From Diplolepis rosae (lineage: Eukaryota > Arthropoda > Insecta > Hymenoptera > Diplolepididae), in NCBI GenBank assembly GCA_030998225.1, contig JAPYXD010000382.1:2294001-2358000 (forward strand): a stretch of 64,000 nt of DNA, given 5' to 3'. The translations under genes and the position numbers were made by a program. How positions within the stretch are numbered: position 1 is the stretch's first letter; the number at the start of each line of letters is the position of its first letter. Shown here one piece after another: positions 1-11,428 of the stretch. The notes beneath the pieces were generated by a model, which was not told the DNA's origin, did not search any database, and worked only from the letters and a program-made list of their open reading frames with translations.

Positions 1-8
1 CTTTCTCG

Positions 9-1250
9 ATGGTGAGCGAAGAGGACTGGGCGTCAGAAGTCTTTTCTAAGGCAACGACCGAACAGGGAAGTGTCTGGGAATCGTCCACAGACTGGGACAT
101 CATCCTGCCCTGCAGCAGAAACTTCGCATCTGAAAGTCGAGCCGTAAATCGAGCAATAATAACATTCGGCGGAAAAGAGGGGCTTATTAAGCAAAACCTT
201 AAAGGAGGCGATGTTGCCATTATGCAGCAATCTGTAGGATTTCCGCACTCCGAAGGGACATTCAAAACACGCACGAGAAGCATCTATTACCCGGTACACG
301 GCGATCAAACGCCATCAGCCGAAGACGGGAAGACCCTATTCCAGTCCCTCAAGACGACAAAAAAAATAATCCGAAGCCACGGCAGGAGGAAAGTTGGGGT
401 GCCGGAAATAGAGAGCGCCTTCGGAGCCATGACTGTACGCATGCTGGAGTACCTGTTCTCGGACGCCGAAGTGCAAATTAGCATCTTCCAGTCGCAGCGG
501 GAAATAGGAAATCACAACCCTGCAAAAGAAAACAAGAGTGGGGGAAAAAAAAGTCATGAGCAAAGTAAGAGAAAACGACACACCAGGGACAGGAAGGCAT
601 AGGGGTGATGCCATACTCATCCAGATGGAAGGGATGAACTATGCTGGTGTACTCAAGCACATCAAAGAAAAGGTAAACCCAGCTGACCTCGGGGTGGAAG
701 TAAAAGGCCTAAAAAAGACTAAGATATGCGAGCTGATTTTAACAGTCAAGAACGGTTTGGACAAGGCAGAAAAACCGCGGCAGACACTTAAAGAAAGAGC
801 GCCAGAAGCATCGGCCTTTCTCCTCACCAGGAAAAAAATCCCCCACGTCAAGGATGTGGATAGAATAACCTCCATAGGGGAAATAAAGGAAGCAATCTCT
901 AACCAAGTAAACATCAGGACGGAAGATTTTGAGGTCAGAGCACTCAGACCAGCTTACGGAGGCGACAGAACGCGACAATCATTATGCGCGAATCGGACGC
1001 AAACAAACTCAAAAAAACAAAAACAGTCGTTATCGGATGGTCGCGGTGCAGGATAATGGAGATAAAACAAGAGCTCAGATGCTCCAGATGCTGGAAACAG
1101 GGACATTGAAGGGAATCCTGTAAGGGAACAGATAGAGACAAACTCTGCGCAAGATACGGAAAAGAAGGCCACGGAGCAAGCGACTGTAGAAATATGCCCT
1201 TTTGCGTACTTTGTGGCGTAGATGGGCACCAGACAAACAGCCCAAAAGGG
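9..1250 (+). pseudogene. R1/TRAS-type retrotransposon ORF1 (gag-like), broken
   Basis: Remnant of the nucleic-acid-binding ORF1 protein of a non-LTR retrotransposon. Two overlapping frames (9-602 and 538-1056) hold lysine-rich, low-complexity sequence. A third frame from 1,080 encodes three CCHC zinc knuckles in a row: C-x2-C-x4-H (WKQGH), then CARYGKEGHGASDC, then CVLCGVDGH. The triple-knuckle array just upstream of an endonuclease is the layout of R1-clade ORF1. The frame changes at least twice, and a TGA (1,107-1,109) falls inside the first knuckle, so no full protein can be made. The 5' end lies off the window. The family call rests on the knuckles and the downstream ORF2; the N-terminal part alone would not be recognisable. 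Confidence 0.7.
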
Positions 1251-1328
1251 CACACAAAGAAAATCTCAAATTCGGAGGCGAGGCAAACCCAGGCCATCAT
1301 ACCAATATGTGAGTTCTTCAGATAAACA

Positions 1329-2152
1329 CAAACAGAAGCGGCCCTGCTATGGACCTAGGCCTAGATACAGCGCTGGAGTTGGGAGCGGAAATATTGGTCC
1401 TGAGTGAACCAAATAAAAAGGCTATAGAAAGCAGAACAGACTGGATCCATGACGATAATCTCGACACGGCCATAAAGATTCTTGACCCGAAACTAGTCGC
1501 AAAGGGATATGGCAAAGGGAGTAGTTTTTTCTTCGTAGAGACACAAATGTTTACACTGTTCGGATGCTAGGCTTCACCAAATAAAGAAATACAGGATCTG
1601 GAAGACTTTCTGCAAACTATTGGAAATAAAATCAGGGCAATGCAGGAAAAAGGAATACTTGTCGGAGACTTGAACGCCAAGTCACCCCAGTGGGGCATGA
1701 AAATGGCCGACAGGAGAGTCGTAGTCCTTACAGAATGGATAGCACAGCACGACCTAGTCGTCCAAAACACGGGGCGCAGCCCAACCTTCGAAAGACGAGG
1801 GTATGGTTCGATACTCGATCTAACCATAGCAACGCCTGGCATCAGCGCCAATATAGTCCGGTGGGAGGTAATCGAAAAGGAGTCTCTCAGTGACCACAAA
1901 TACATCACCTTCAAGCTAAACGAGAAAAGAACCAAATCACCCCATAAGAGCGAACGAAAACTAGGGTGGAACACCAGGAAGCTAGACCAAGCACAGCTGC
2001 TACAGGCTATGGCTGCCTATGTACTGGCGGAGCGGCGAGATCGCAGAGCTCCGCAAAGACTGCATCCGAAAAAGAAGGAAGTACTTAAGGATAGCCAGGA
2101 AAAATGTACCCAGAGTGGAAAATGCTACGTGGAGCGAGTTTGTGCAAAGTAA
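1329..2152 (+). pseudogene. R1-type ORF2 endonuclease domain, interrupted
   Basis: N-terminal part of ORF2 of the same element: an apurinic-like endonuclease that nicks target DNA for target-primed reverse transcription. One frame carries the family signatures: LSEPNKKA, GDLNAKSPQWG (metal-binding and catalytic block), SILDLT and the C-terminal SDHKYI (catalytic Asp-His). A TAG at 1,568 is the only in-frame stop inside the domain, so the rest of the domain is colinear. After about 1,980 the frame drifts into basic sequence and ends at 2,152. The segment joining endonuclease to polymerase (RT fingers) is missing, so an internal deletion of several hundred codons sits near 2,150. Confidence 0.8.
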
Positions 2153-2156
2153 GAAG

Positions 2157-3329
2157 GCATCTGCGCCGTAATCACACTTGATGTGAAAAACGCCTTCAAT
2201 AGTGCCTCATGGCAAGAAATCCTGGCCGAACTCAAAAGAAGGGAAATAAATGAAAGCCTACTGAAGATTATAGCTTCCTAACTATCAGAGCGGAAAATAC
2301 TTCTAGAGGCTGAAAACAAAATAAAAGAAAAAAGCATAAATAGCGGAGTCCCTCAAGGATCTGTGCTAGGTCCTACACTGTGGAACGTTCAGTATGACGG
2401 CCTACTGGAGTTGAAACTGCCGGAAGGAGTGAAAATTATAGGTTTCGCAGACGATGTGGCAATGGTAGTCACAGCGCGGTCAGAAGGCATACTAATGAAT
2501 GCCGCAGACACGGCAACACTAAGGATAATAAAATGGATGAAGGTGAGGAAACTGGAACTAGCACCTCACAAAACGGAAGCAGTTTTGCTAACTACAAGAA
2601 GGAAAGTAAGTCCGATGAGTTTCAAAATTCAAGACGTCACGATTGTACCAAGCAAAGCAATCAAACTCCTAGGGGTGTGGCTAGACTCCAAACTAAACTT
2701 CGCTGTGCACGTGGATAGGACTACGCAAAAAGCAGAGAGGACCATGACGGCTCTAGTAGGCCGCATGCCTAATATAAAGGGCCCACGAGCCTCCAAGAGA
2801 CGCATCCTAGCCAGCGTCGTCCACTCACAGCTGCTGCACGCAGCCCCAGTCTGGCTGAAAGGGCTAAAAAAGGATATTATTCTGAGAAAAATGCGCCGAA
2901 TACAGAGGATTACGAGCATACGAGTCGGTAGTGGGTATAGAACCATCTCAGCAGAAGGGATAGGGGTCATAGTTGGTATCCCACCAGTAGACCTGCTTGC
3001 CAAGGAACGGCTAGAACTGTATGAAAAACGAGAACGAAGTGAGACTAGGGAAAATTTAATGCATAGCTGGCAGGAAAGGTGGCACAGGGGAAAACATGGG
3101 CGATGGACATACAAGCTCATCCCAAACATCAATGTATGGTTAAAACGGCAACACGGAGAGGTGGACTATTTCATCACACAAGTACTTTCCGGTCATGGAT
3201 GCTTCCGCGACTTCTTACACAAACGTAAACGGTTGCCGACAGCCAGATGCACCTACTGCGAAAGCATAGACGACGTAGAGTATACAGAGTTCCAATGTGC
3301 CAGATGGGAAGAAACTCGAGCAGACTATG
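2157..3329 (+). pseudogene. R1-type ORF2 reverse transcriptase, copy 1 (truncated)
   Basis: Palm-to-C-terminal part of a non-LTR reverse transcriptase. It begins at motif A (LDVKNAF, catalytic Asp). It continues through the SGVPQGSVLGP block, the FADDVAMV catalytic box near 2,445, the thumb segment (HVDRTTQKAERTM, then ASVVHSQLLHAAPVW) and the C-terminal zinc-knuckle region CTYCESIDDVEY..FQC. The fingers domain is absent. A TAA at 2,279-2,281 replaces the Tyr codon present in copy 2 at the same place. The coding sequence stops abruptly after GCAGACTATG at 3,329, where reverse-complement 3' UTR of copy 2 begins. Dead; the sequence gives no reason to think it is expressed. Confidence 0.85.
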
Positions 3330-4760
3330 TCCGTTCATGGTCGGGCAGTGTCGGATTTGTACCGACTAAAACCCCTCCCCTTCTTTTGTCCCCGCTCCAC
3401 GAATCGGACGGCGCGTTAGCATTACTTCGATGCGGGTGGTGTCTTTAGGCTGCAAGACAGCTTTGTTCTCGCAGTTCTTTCTCCTTGTTTTCTATAATAT
3501 AACGGATTAAGTTGTACGTCATATCCCAGGTCTCTTGGCATTTTAGCAAATTTGTCATCATGTTAACTGGCGTTAGTTGCGTTCCTGTTGTGTGTTCATA
3601 GTCTGCTCGAGTTTCTTCCCATCTGGCACATTGGAACACTGTATACTCTACGTCGTCTATGCTTTCGCAGTAGGTGCATCTGGCTGTCGGCAACCGTTTA
3701 CGTTTGTGTAAGAAGTCGCGGAAGCATCCATGACCGGAAAGTACTTGTGTGATGAAATAGTCCACCTCTCCGTATTGCCGTTTTAACCATACTTTGATGT
3801 TTGGGATGAGCTTGTATGTCCATCGCCCATGTTTTCCCCTGTGCTACCTTTCCTGGCAGCTACGCATTAAATTTTCCCTAGTCTCACTTCGTTCCCGTTT
3901 TTCATTCAGTTCTAGCCATTCCTTGGCAAGCAGGTCTACTGGTGGGATACCAACTATGACCCCTATCCCTTCTGCTGAGATGGTTCTATACCCACTACCG
4001 ACTCGTATGCTCGTAATCCTCTGTATTCGGCGCATTTTTCTCAGAATACTATCCTTTTTTAGCCCTTTCAGCCAGACTGGGGCTGCGTGCAGCAGCTGTG
4101 AGTGGACGACGCTGGCTAGGATGCGTCTCTTGGAGGCTCGTGGGCCCTTTATATTAGGCATGAGGCCTGCTAGAGCCGTCATGGTCCTCTCTGCTTTTTG
4201 CGTAGTCCTATCCACGTGCACACCGAAGTTTAGTTTGGAGTCTAGCCACACCCCTAGGAGTTTGATTGCTTTGCTTGGTACAATCGTGACCTCTTGAATT
4301 TTGAAACTCATCGGACTTAGTTTCCTTCTTGTAGTTAGCAAAACTGCTTCCGTTTTGTGAGGTGCTAGTTCCAGTTTCTTCACCTTCATCCATTTTATTA
4401 TCCTTAGTGTTGCCGTGTCTGCGGCATTCATTAGTATGCCTTCTGACCGCGCTGTGACTACCATTGCCACATCGTCTGCGAAACCTATAATTTTCACTCC
4501 TTCCGGCAGTTTCAACTCCAGTAGGCCGTCATACTGAACGTTCCACAGTGTAGGACCTAGCACAGATCCTTGAGGGACTCCGCTATTTATGCTTTTTTCT
4601 TTTATTTTGTTTTCAGCCTCTAGAAGTATTTTCCGCTCTGATAGGTAGGAAGCTATAATCTTCAGTAGGCTTTCATTTATTTCCCTTCTTTTGAGTTCGG
4701 CCAGGATTTCTTGCCATGAGGCACTATTGAAGGCGTTTTTCGCGACTAGTTCCGGCCATT
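3330..4760 (-). pseudogene. R1-type ORF2 reverse transcriptase, copy 2, with C-terminus and 3' UTR
   Basis: Second copy of the same element in opposite orientation. From 4,818 downward it reads KNAFNSASW, SGVPQGS, FADDVAMV, the thumb segment, then a break near 3,844, then the zinc-knuckle C-terminus. The natural stop is TAA complementary to 3,445-3,447. The last residues (EKELREQSCLAA) are lost from copy 1, so this copy defines the true C-terminus. Below 3,444 lies about 115 bp of 3' UTR with no poly(A); it holds a small hairpin, GTCGG..CCGAC at about 3,344-3,360. Its 5' side is joined directly to an upstream-type module (4,743-4,885), consistent with a large internal deletion. Nucleotide similarity to copy 1 is very high by eye. 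Confidence 0.85.
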
Positions 4761-4885
4761 TTGATTTTCTCGATCTTGTGTAGTAGTAGCATATTATAAT
4801 AGAGCATGCGCAGTTCAAATTTACAAGGCTTTGTCAGTGTGGTGCCAACGCTTTATGAAGAAGAAGAAGAATAAGAAGATTACAC
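4743..4885 (-). repeat. Dispersed module, possibly R1-element 5' UTR
   Basis: Read on the minus strand this segment runs from a (TTC)n tract through GCGTTGGCACC, TGACAAAGCCTTGTA, GAACTGCGCATGCTCTAT and ACACAAGATCGA to an ATGGCCGG start-like codon. The same series of blocks recurs at 51,985-52,140 on the plus strand with roughly 85% identity. Here it joins the RT remnant. Because it ends at a possible start codon (Met-Ala-Gly-Thr-Ser) it may be the 5' UTR and ORF1 start of the R1-type element. That link is inference; an unrelated repeat is possible. Confidence 0.5.
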
Positions 4886-6450
4886 ATAAAATCTATAAAA
4901 TGACTTTTCTACTTTCTTATTCATTTCGTACTTTCATAAGCTTCATAAAATACCTTTTAAATTTTACCACAGTTTTATACATTACACATCAGAAGTGCTG
5001 AGAACGCACCTTTATAGTATATGCGCTCTTATGGCCAAAAGCATCCTGACAATTTTTTCAGATTTTTAATATAAATTAACCCAGAAAATATAAACAAAAT
5101 TTCAAAAAGGAATTGCTTGTGAGTAAAGATATTCTTAAATAAATCATTATAAATTTTAATACATTCTTCTCAATGTGCATAGGTGTCTTTGTTTCGTTTT
5201 AACCTTAAAATGAACAATTAAGCAATCTGTGGTTTTGAATTGTAACTAATTTCTTGGAATGAAAAACTTTTATACAACAAACAACTTTATTGATTTTCCA
5301 TGAAATTTTTTTTATTATAACATAGATTTTCAAACAATTTTAATAACAATGAAATTACGATTATATCTACTAGTCATGTTTGTCTGATGTGATGAAATTT
5401 ATCCACGGTATGTCTTTCTCTCTTTTCTAATTTCCTAAACTTATCATTTGATATCTATATCATTAGCATATTATTTATACTGAAATCTGTCATTTCATTT
5501 TTATATTACAAATACTCATGTTGAATATTTCCTTTATAGTCTTGATAAGGACCAAAACTTTGGCCTAAACGTTGACGTTCTATGAATAAACATCTGTACA
5601 AGACCGGAAAGACCACCTATTTTCTTCTCTAAATTATAATACCGGAAACACCTAATCTACAAATTATTTAGATTAAAATATAACCAGAGATAAATTTTGG
5701 AACAAATAATTTTCATTATCATTCAATCGTACTCGAATATCGACGAATCTTTTGAATTAAGTTATTTGAAAATATCGTAAAATTTTGACAAATATTAGAA
5801 AGTTATTGGAACGTAACTCTTAAAGGAAGCGGAGCAATTTTCTAGTGTATTTTCTGTTAAAAAATGAACAAATGAGAGTACACAAAACTCAAAATAGAGA
5901 ACATGTGGGAGAAACTCATAAAGTAAGGTCCGCGTGTGCACAAAATCATCGACTGCCGGTTATATCAGTATACAGTTTGTTACTGACCTCGAGCTGAAGT
6001 AGCCGAGTTACCGATACAACAAGTTCCTGCATTTGTCACTTTTATATATTTTTATAACTTTTTTTCCATATTTTGCGTTTGCTGGTAGCAACTTGATGCC
6101 GGACAGATGTTTTGTTAGCAAATAAGCGATAGAATAATACACTTTTTCCAGTAGTAAAAGCACAATGAGCCTAAATTTATTCGGTTCTAAAATTTAGTTT
6201 TCACAAAAAATTATGTAGAGAAGTATAAGTTTGTAAGATGGAAGTCCGTAATGTTTTAAAGTCGCGAAAGTCGGTAATAAAAAAGTCAAATGAGAAGAGA
6301 TGCCAGAGAAAACCAGTTATGAATAAGAGATTGGAAGTTCTTAGCAAGATGAAGATGGTACTCTTTGTAGCCTCAAACTTTTTCAGAATACTTTTGTGAC
6401 AATCCCTGATACTTGTAAATAATAATAGGTATCCATTTGGTTATAGTAAA
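4886..6450. other. AT-rich stretch without a recognisable gene
   Basis: No ORF of note and no protein similarity recognised on either strand. The one structured piece is a degenerate copy of the CTGATGA-stem-GAAAC motif at 5,541-5,577 (see findings). The rest looks like old, unclassifiable repeat or unique intergenic DNA. Confidence 0.5.
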
Positions 6451-6560
6451 GGGTTTTCCAATAGGAACATAACAATTTCATATCTTTATATGAACGCACC
6501 TTTAAACTTTTTTAGTGAACTGTCAATGTCAAAACGTTAGTTAATGTCAACATTTTCATT

Positions 6561-6760
6561 ATGGTAAAGTTCACGAACTTGCAACGTTTGGAAATTATTA
6601 AAAATTACTACCGAAATTCTGAGCTATAGTGGATAAATTCAAGACCAAATTTACACTACTGGACGTTCCGGTGCCAAGAAGACGTCGTACTGCTCGAAGC
6701 GAAGAAATAATCGCAGCCGTAAGTGCATCGATTCAAAATGAGCAATGTAGATTTTTCGTA
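6561..6760 (+). pseudogene. Tc1/mariner-like transposase, N-terminal fragment
   Basis: Begins at ATG 6,561 with MVKFTNLQRLEIIKNYYRNS, which resembles the N-terminal helix-turn-helix domain (DUF4817-like) of a group of insect Tc1/mariner transposases. After a stop (TAG, about 6,627) it continues in another frame with a basic PVPRRRRTARSEEIIAAV linker, typical of the second HTH. Sequence beyond about 6,760 is unrelated AT-rich DNA, so only the DNA-binding part survives. The fragment at 10,021-10,104 has the catalytic block of a similar family, so both may be debris of one family. Assignment is from remembered family features. Confidence 0.5.
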
Positions 6761-7059
6761 ATTTTTCGTTCGCATTTTACAGGTATTTCATCATTTGAAT
6801 TAATAAATGTTATCGTGATATTCATTCATTGTGACAAATGCGAGTTACATCAACGAGGTTTACGAATCGTTGATTTTAGTTTACTTGTTGATTATCATTT
6901 TTACCGACAATCAGTGCCCGCTTTTGAATTTAGAACCTATAGTGCGACACTATGCATAGGTGGCGCTTCAAAAAATTCTAGATTTTTTGTGGTAATGTTA
7001 TCAATTACATAAAATAATTTTTGTATCTATTTCGATATTAGACACCCAACAAACCTGCC

Positions 7060-7420
7060 TTAGTACTTCCGTATTCACGTTCCGAAATTCCAGGTCGATA
7101 TGTACTTGTTAACAAGATAGTTTAGTTCGTCCCAATTTCAGAATTGAATTACTATTAACCGACACGACGATACACGTAATCCAAAGGAACTAGATAGCAC
7201 TACTGTTTCCAGACTTGCACCACTTAAGGACCAAGGATTTTATTTACCAAGTACCGAAGGTAGAAATGTGCTAAAAAAAACCGATGAGAGTTACGTTTAT
7301 CAAAGGCCCTGCTCACGACGTTGACTTACTGGTCCGAAATGAATCGAGTTGACCGTACAACTGATCGGAACTTAATGACAAACCTCCAGAGGTGATTCTG
7401 GGGATATATTATTGAATCTT
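7060..7420 (-). repeat. LTR-like remnant (promoter and leader region)
   Basis: Shares an ordered series of blocks with 31,370-31,720: TACGACGATACACGTA, the GGACCA-GG block, TTTACCAAGTAC, then CCTCCAGAGGT and CTGGGG next to an AT-rich box. Read on the minus strand, the AT-rich box (TAATATATCCCC) would be a TATA element with the shared sequence downstream of it. That is the arrangement of the R-U5 part of an LTR. No coding sequence is attached. The copies are too diverged to call one family with certainty. Confidence 0.4.
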
Positions 7421-7703
7421 CCAATAGTGACTGAAGTGGGAGTGGATCGCGCAAAATTGTATAAAGTCATGCGCGGTGCAATTCTGTATGAAGTCACTTT
7501 TGTTCAATGATCTATGTTTTTCTCCCACCACTGTGTATGAATATTGGTCAACTTTGATTTGGGATTTTATATCCATTCTCTTCTCTCTCTGTCCTATTTC
7601 TATTCCCAATCAGTAGATTCGGGTAGGACTAAGGATACCTGTATCTACTTAGTTGCAGCTTATATTGTATACACTTAATTCTCAAGGGAATCTCAAAAAA
7701 ATT

Positions 7704-8741
7704 TTATTCAAAGTATTGACCATTGGATTCTACACATTTTGCCCATCTTTCAGGCAAATCATGGATATTATTCCAAAAAAACTTTTTCTCTTTCAAGGCA
7801 AACCATTCGACGAGCCATTTTTCGACTTCTTCAAAATTGGCGAAGCGCTGCTTTGCGAGTGAGACTCCCATCGTTGCGAAAAGGTGATAGTCGACCGGGG
7901 CGAGGTCTGGAGAGTACGGCGAGTGCGATAATATTTCCCATTTCAATGCTTCTAATGTGTTCTTCACCACTTTAGCGGTATGAGACGGTGCGTTGTCATG
8001 TTGTAGGATAACTTTACTATGTCTTCGGGCCCATTCCGGCCGTTTTTCGATCAACGCATGATTCAAATTGATAATTTGTTGTCGGTAGCGATCCGTATTC
8101 ACCTTCTCACCAGGTTTTAATAACTCGAAGTACAGCACACCACACTGGTCCCACCAAACACAGAACATTGTCTTACGACCAAAGCGATTTGGCCTTGGAG
8201 TAGATGGGCCGACCTCACCAGATGAAAGCCATGATTTTTTCCGCTTCGGGTTCTCGAAATGAATCCATTTTTCGTCCCCCGTGACAATTCGATGCAGAAA
8301 AGATTTCCATTTGAACCGTTGAAGCAGCATTTCACAAATGGTTTTTCGATTTTCCATTTGTCTATCGTTCAGTTGGTGTGGTACCCATTTTCCATACTTT
8401 TGGATTTTTCCGATGGCTTTTAAACGCTGGCAAATTGCTCCTCGGGTCTCATTTAGTCTTTGTGCCAATTGTTGTTGCGATTGGGTTGTGTCTTCATCCA
8501 ATAACGCCTACAATTCCTCGTCTTCGAACTTTTTCGCTGCACCAGGATGTTCATTGTCTGTTTAATCGAAATCTCCACTTTTAAATTGACGAAACCATGT
8601 CTCACATGCTCTAATCACTGGAGCATGTTCAACTTAAGTTTCTACCAGCAATCGATGAGCTTCAACTGCTTTTTTCTTTTGATGAAATAAGAAAAGCAAC
8701 GAATGCCGCAAATGCGATTGACTTGGAACGAAACTCGACAT
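7704..8741 (-). pseudogene. mariner transposase (D,D34D) with three nonsense codons
   Basis: Cut-and-paste transposase of the mariner family. From ATG at 8,741 to TAA at 7,704 there are exactly 346 codons, the family length, with no indel. Visible features: N-terminal HTH with ACETWFRQFKSGDFD; second HTH; WVPHQL motif; catalytic triad in TGDEKWI, LQHDNAPSHTA and APVDYHLF, with 34 residues between the second and third Asp. In-frame stops lie at 8,634-8,636 (TAA), 8,562-8,564 (TAA) and 8,508-8,510 (TAG), all in the DNA-binding part. The catalytic 265 codons remain open. Terminal inverted repeats could not be identified. Decay by point mutation only suggests a fairly recent copy. Confidence 0.9.
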
Positions 8742-9530
8742 ATTCACTGAGATAAACAACTATGATGATATTATTTTGGCAGAATGTAATTGTGTATTTT
8801 TGAAGGTTATTGTCCACAGAAAAATATGACATAGATGCCAAATCATAGAAATGTATACATATCTCCAGCGAAATCTATGAGAAAAACCGGCAAATTTCAA
8901 CTAACACCCCTGGTAGAACAGTTACTTAGTCTAGATAGTAATTACGATAAGACTAGGCACCGGCGTGTAGTACTCTGATGTTTTAGAGGTTGCTGTATTA
9001 TACCCCGCCCCCTTCACCCGCCCTCTTTTTGTTTCTTCCGTGAGTAATAAAAAAATTGTACTTTCCGAAAGACTCGCTCTCCGCTGAAGATTCACGTGGG
9101 GGGAGTTGCTATAGCCAGAGCTGTGTCAGGGGTATTCCCGGGATGAGAATCTACTTGCATCATGATAGGCTTTTAGTTTTAATGATGCATGTGCATCTTT
9201 GTTCAGTTAGCTATTTATTATTCTAATTAATAACTAATAAAAATAATGTGAAGATACAATAATCTTTTTTTTATTTTTGATCAATTCACTAACTCGGCTA
9301 ATAGTATTATAACACTTATAACTAGTCACATTTTAAAAATACTGGAATGGCAAAAATTTCTTTAATAAAAATAAATACATTCACAAGTGAAATGTTGATT
9401 TTTATTATGTGAGAGCGAGAACAACGCTTCGCTCTCTAGTTAGCTTACAACTGTGTGAATGATATTTGAAATTACATTGCCTCCTGTTAACAGGGCCGTA
9501 TCAGTGTTATAACAATAATGTATACCGTAA
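8742..9530. other. Gene-free stretch
   Basis: No ORF or recognised protein. A C-rich tract near 9,005-9,025 and a GC-richer patch near 9,060-9,150 interrupt otherwise AT-rich DNA. No assignable repeat structure seen. Confidence 0.5.
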
Positions 9531-9536
9531 GAATCT

Positions 9537-9728
9537 GAGGAAACTGAACGCTATAGGAAAACCCATGAGTGCGAGAGAGAGCTTATGGGAATGGTAAAAG
9601 TTCGAGAAAGAAAGCTTGCCTGCCCCTCAGTTGCTTTTCAGTCCCCTCTCTGCCCCCAACCTCTGATAGCGTTCAGTTTCCTCGGAAATTTCTCTTTCGC
9701 ACTTCCAACATTCACATAAGCTCTCTCT
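9537..9728. repeat. Small inverted-repeat (foldback) element
   Basis: GAGGAAACTGAACGCTAT (about 9,537) is mirrored by ATAGCGTTCAGTTTCCTC (about 9,676-9,693), and GAGAGAGAGCTTATG is mirrored by CATAAGCTCTCTCT. The two pairs are not strictly nested, so the structure is probably a MITE with subterminal repeats. No coding content. Confidence 0.6.
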
Positions 9729-9944
9729 ACAAAAGTTATCCAAATTAAATTTTTTATGGAGGTCTTGGAAACGTTCTTTCATCAGCTTTACGCTGGAAGC
9801 AATGCTTTTAGATAAAAAAAATTATTTGAACTTCATTTTTTAAGTTTAAACATATTTTCGAGTTTTTCTCCAAGTGCGGCAGCTATTTTTTCTACAAAAT
9901 TATGTTTAAAAAAAGCTTGACTTTTTTCATTTAAAATAAGCGAT

Positions 9945-10014
9945 GGTCGAAAGTGGGGCGAAAGAAATTGGTGAAGATATATATCCACCAATTTCTTTCG
10001 CCCCACTTTCGACC
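9945..10014. repeat. 29-bp perfect inverted repeat with 12-nt loop
   Basis: GGTCGAAAGTGGGGCGAAAG (9,945 on) is mirrored at 9,986-10,014, with only a short AT loop between. The arms are much GC-richer than the surroundings. It directly precedes the transposase fragment at 10,021. Confidence 0.8.
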
Positions 10015-10020
10015 ACAAAT

Positions 10021-10104
10021 TGGCCAGAATTGCAAGATATGGATGTAGACGATGTTTCTTTCCAACAAGGCGGCGCTACGTGACACAAAAGTGGCGAAAC
10101 CATT
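10021..10104 (+). pseudogene. Tc1/mariner-like transposase catalytic fragment
   Basis: Twenty-eight codons read WPELQDMDVDDVSFQQGGAT, a TGA, then HKSGETI. This matches the block around the second catalytic Asp of insect Tc1/mariner relatives, usually FQQDGAT-H. The catalytic Asp is Gly here and a stop follows, so the fragment is doubly dead. It is flanked by unrelated DNA on both sides. Confidence 0.6.
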
Positions 10105-11415
10105 GTAGTCCAGTAGGATTAGCCAAAAATGGCTTTTTCGCCTACTCCTCTGTAAATTTGCTTTGAAATCATAAAAAATACTAGAAACATATAGAGTAAG
10201 AAAAAAAGTCCGTAAATAGTGTGCAAAACTTTTGGTGGCGAGTTTAAGTGAAAAAAAAGGTTTTTTTTGCCTTTAAGGCGTTCCCGTCGGAAAACTATGA
10301 GTCGAAAAACTTGTAGCTAGATGATTGATGAACAAAATGGCATAAATCCGATTCCGAAAAAATAATTTGTTTGCGAAATATGAGATTGTTAACTAAAAAA
10401 TGGACTTTTTAATTTCAATCGTGGAACTGCAAACGAACAATTTACAATATTGGCTTCTTCAAAATCGATGGTCTAACTATATGCCAACATTGTCTGAAAA
10501 TTTCGAGCTTTCCAGGTTTATATGTTTTAAATTATTAAATTGTTAATTTAACGAAAATGTCCCTGTTTAGGTCCTTGTACTTTTTTGTTAACAATCTCAA
10601 ATAGTAATAAGGTATTAGAATCCATTCAATAGCCACTTGACTTTAACTTGCAATCAAAAAATTGTAACTTTTTTTATTTATATATTTTTTGCGTTTTGCA
10701 ACTGACTGGAACTTATGATTTTCCGGTTTCAAGGTTAAATTTCAATTCTTTTAAAGCTGAAAAAAACGCATTGAAATCAGCGAATTTTTTCCTCAATTTT
10801 CAAGGAGATGAAATTTGTTTATAACGAATTGTGTGAAAAGTAACTTTTTTTAAAATCCGTATCTCCGCTCCATATTGTAATTAAGGAACGATTTTTATTC
10901 CTACGCGGAGTGAAAGCTTTGGACTATAAACATATATTCACGAATGTTGGCCACTTCCCCCGAGGATGGTGCGACAGGTTAAAGTCGCGGCTCGGCTTAA
11001 GGTCGCGCTCTGCCGACAGTGACGGGTCGATTCTCGCGTGTCGCTCGCCTTTCCACTCGACGGTTTCACACTCGTCGCGCATTTTTAAATGCGATTTTCT
11101 CGAGATTGGGTTGACCGATTTTGAAATTTCTTGTTTTAAAACTTTATTATTCGTCGAGAGAGATAACTTTTGTTCAAACAAAATTATCTTTTTTCGGCTT
11201 CTTGCCATCACTCAATTTTAACTCAATTATAAATGCAATTATCCTTAAAAAGTTTCGCGGAAAAATGATTTTTTACATCCTTGATACTTTTTCCTCGATA
11301 ACCGGAGTATCCAAGTGTTGTAATTTTACCGACGCACTAGTAATAAACATTACTTATAAAAAAATTACAAAAATTTTTCCTATGAATATCATTTTAACGA
11401 TATATTAAAGAGAAT
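10105..11415. other. Gene-free, repeat-like stretch
   Basis: Mostly A/T-rich with short homopolymers and no recognisable protein. A GC-rich island at about 10,950-11,110 yields a 103-codon plus-strand ORF and a matching minus-strand ORF; both look compositional, and neither resembles a known protein. Probably a non-autonomous element of unknown class. Confidence 0.4.
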
Positions 11416-11428
11416 CAAACACCTCATC

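Noticed and set aside
9833..10018. Minus-strand ORF starting MWSKVGRKK
   Set aside because: It starts inside a perfect hairpin, and the rest is A/T-rich low complexity.
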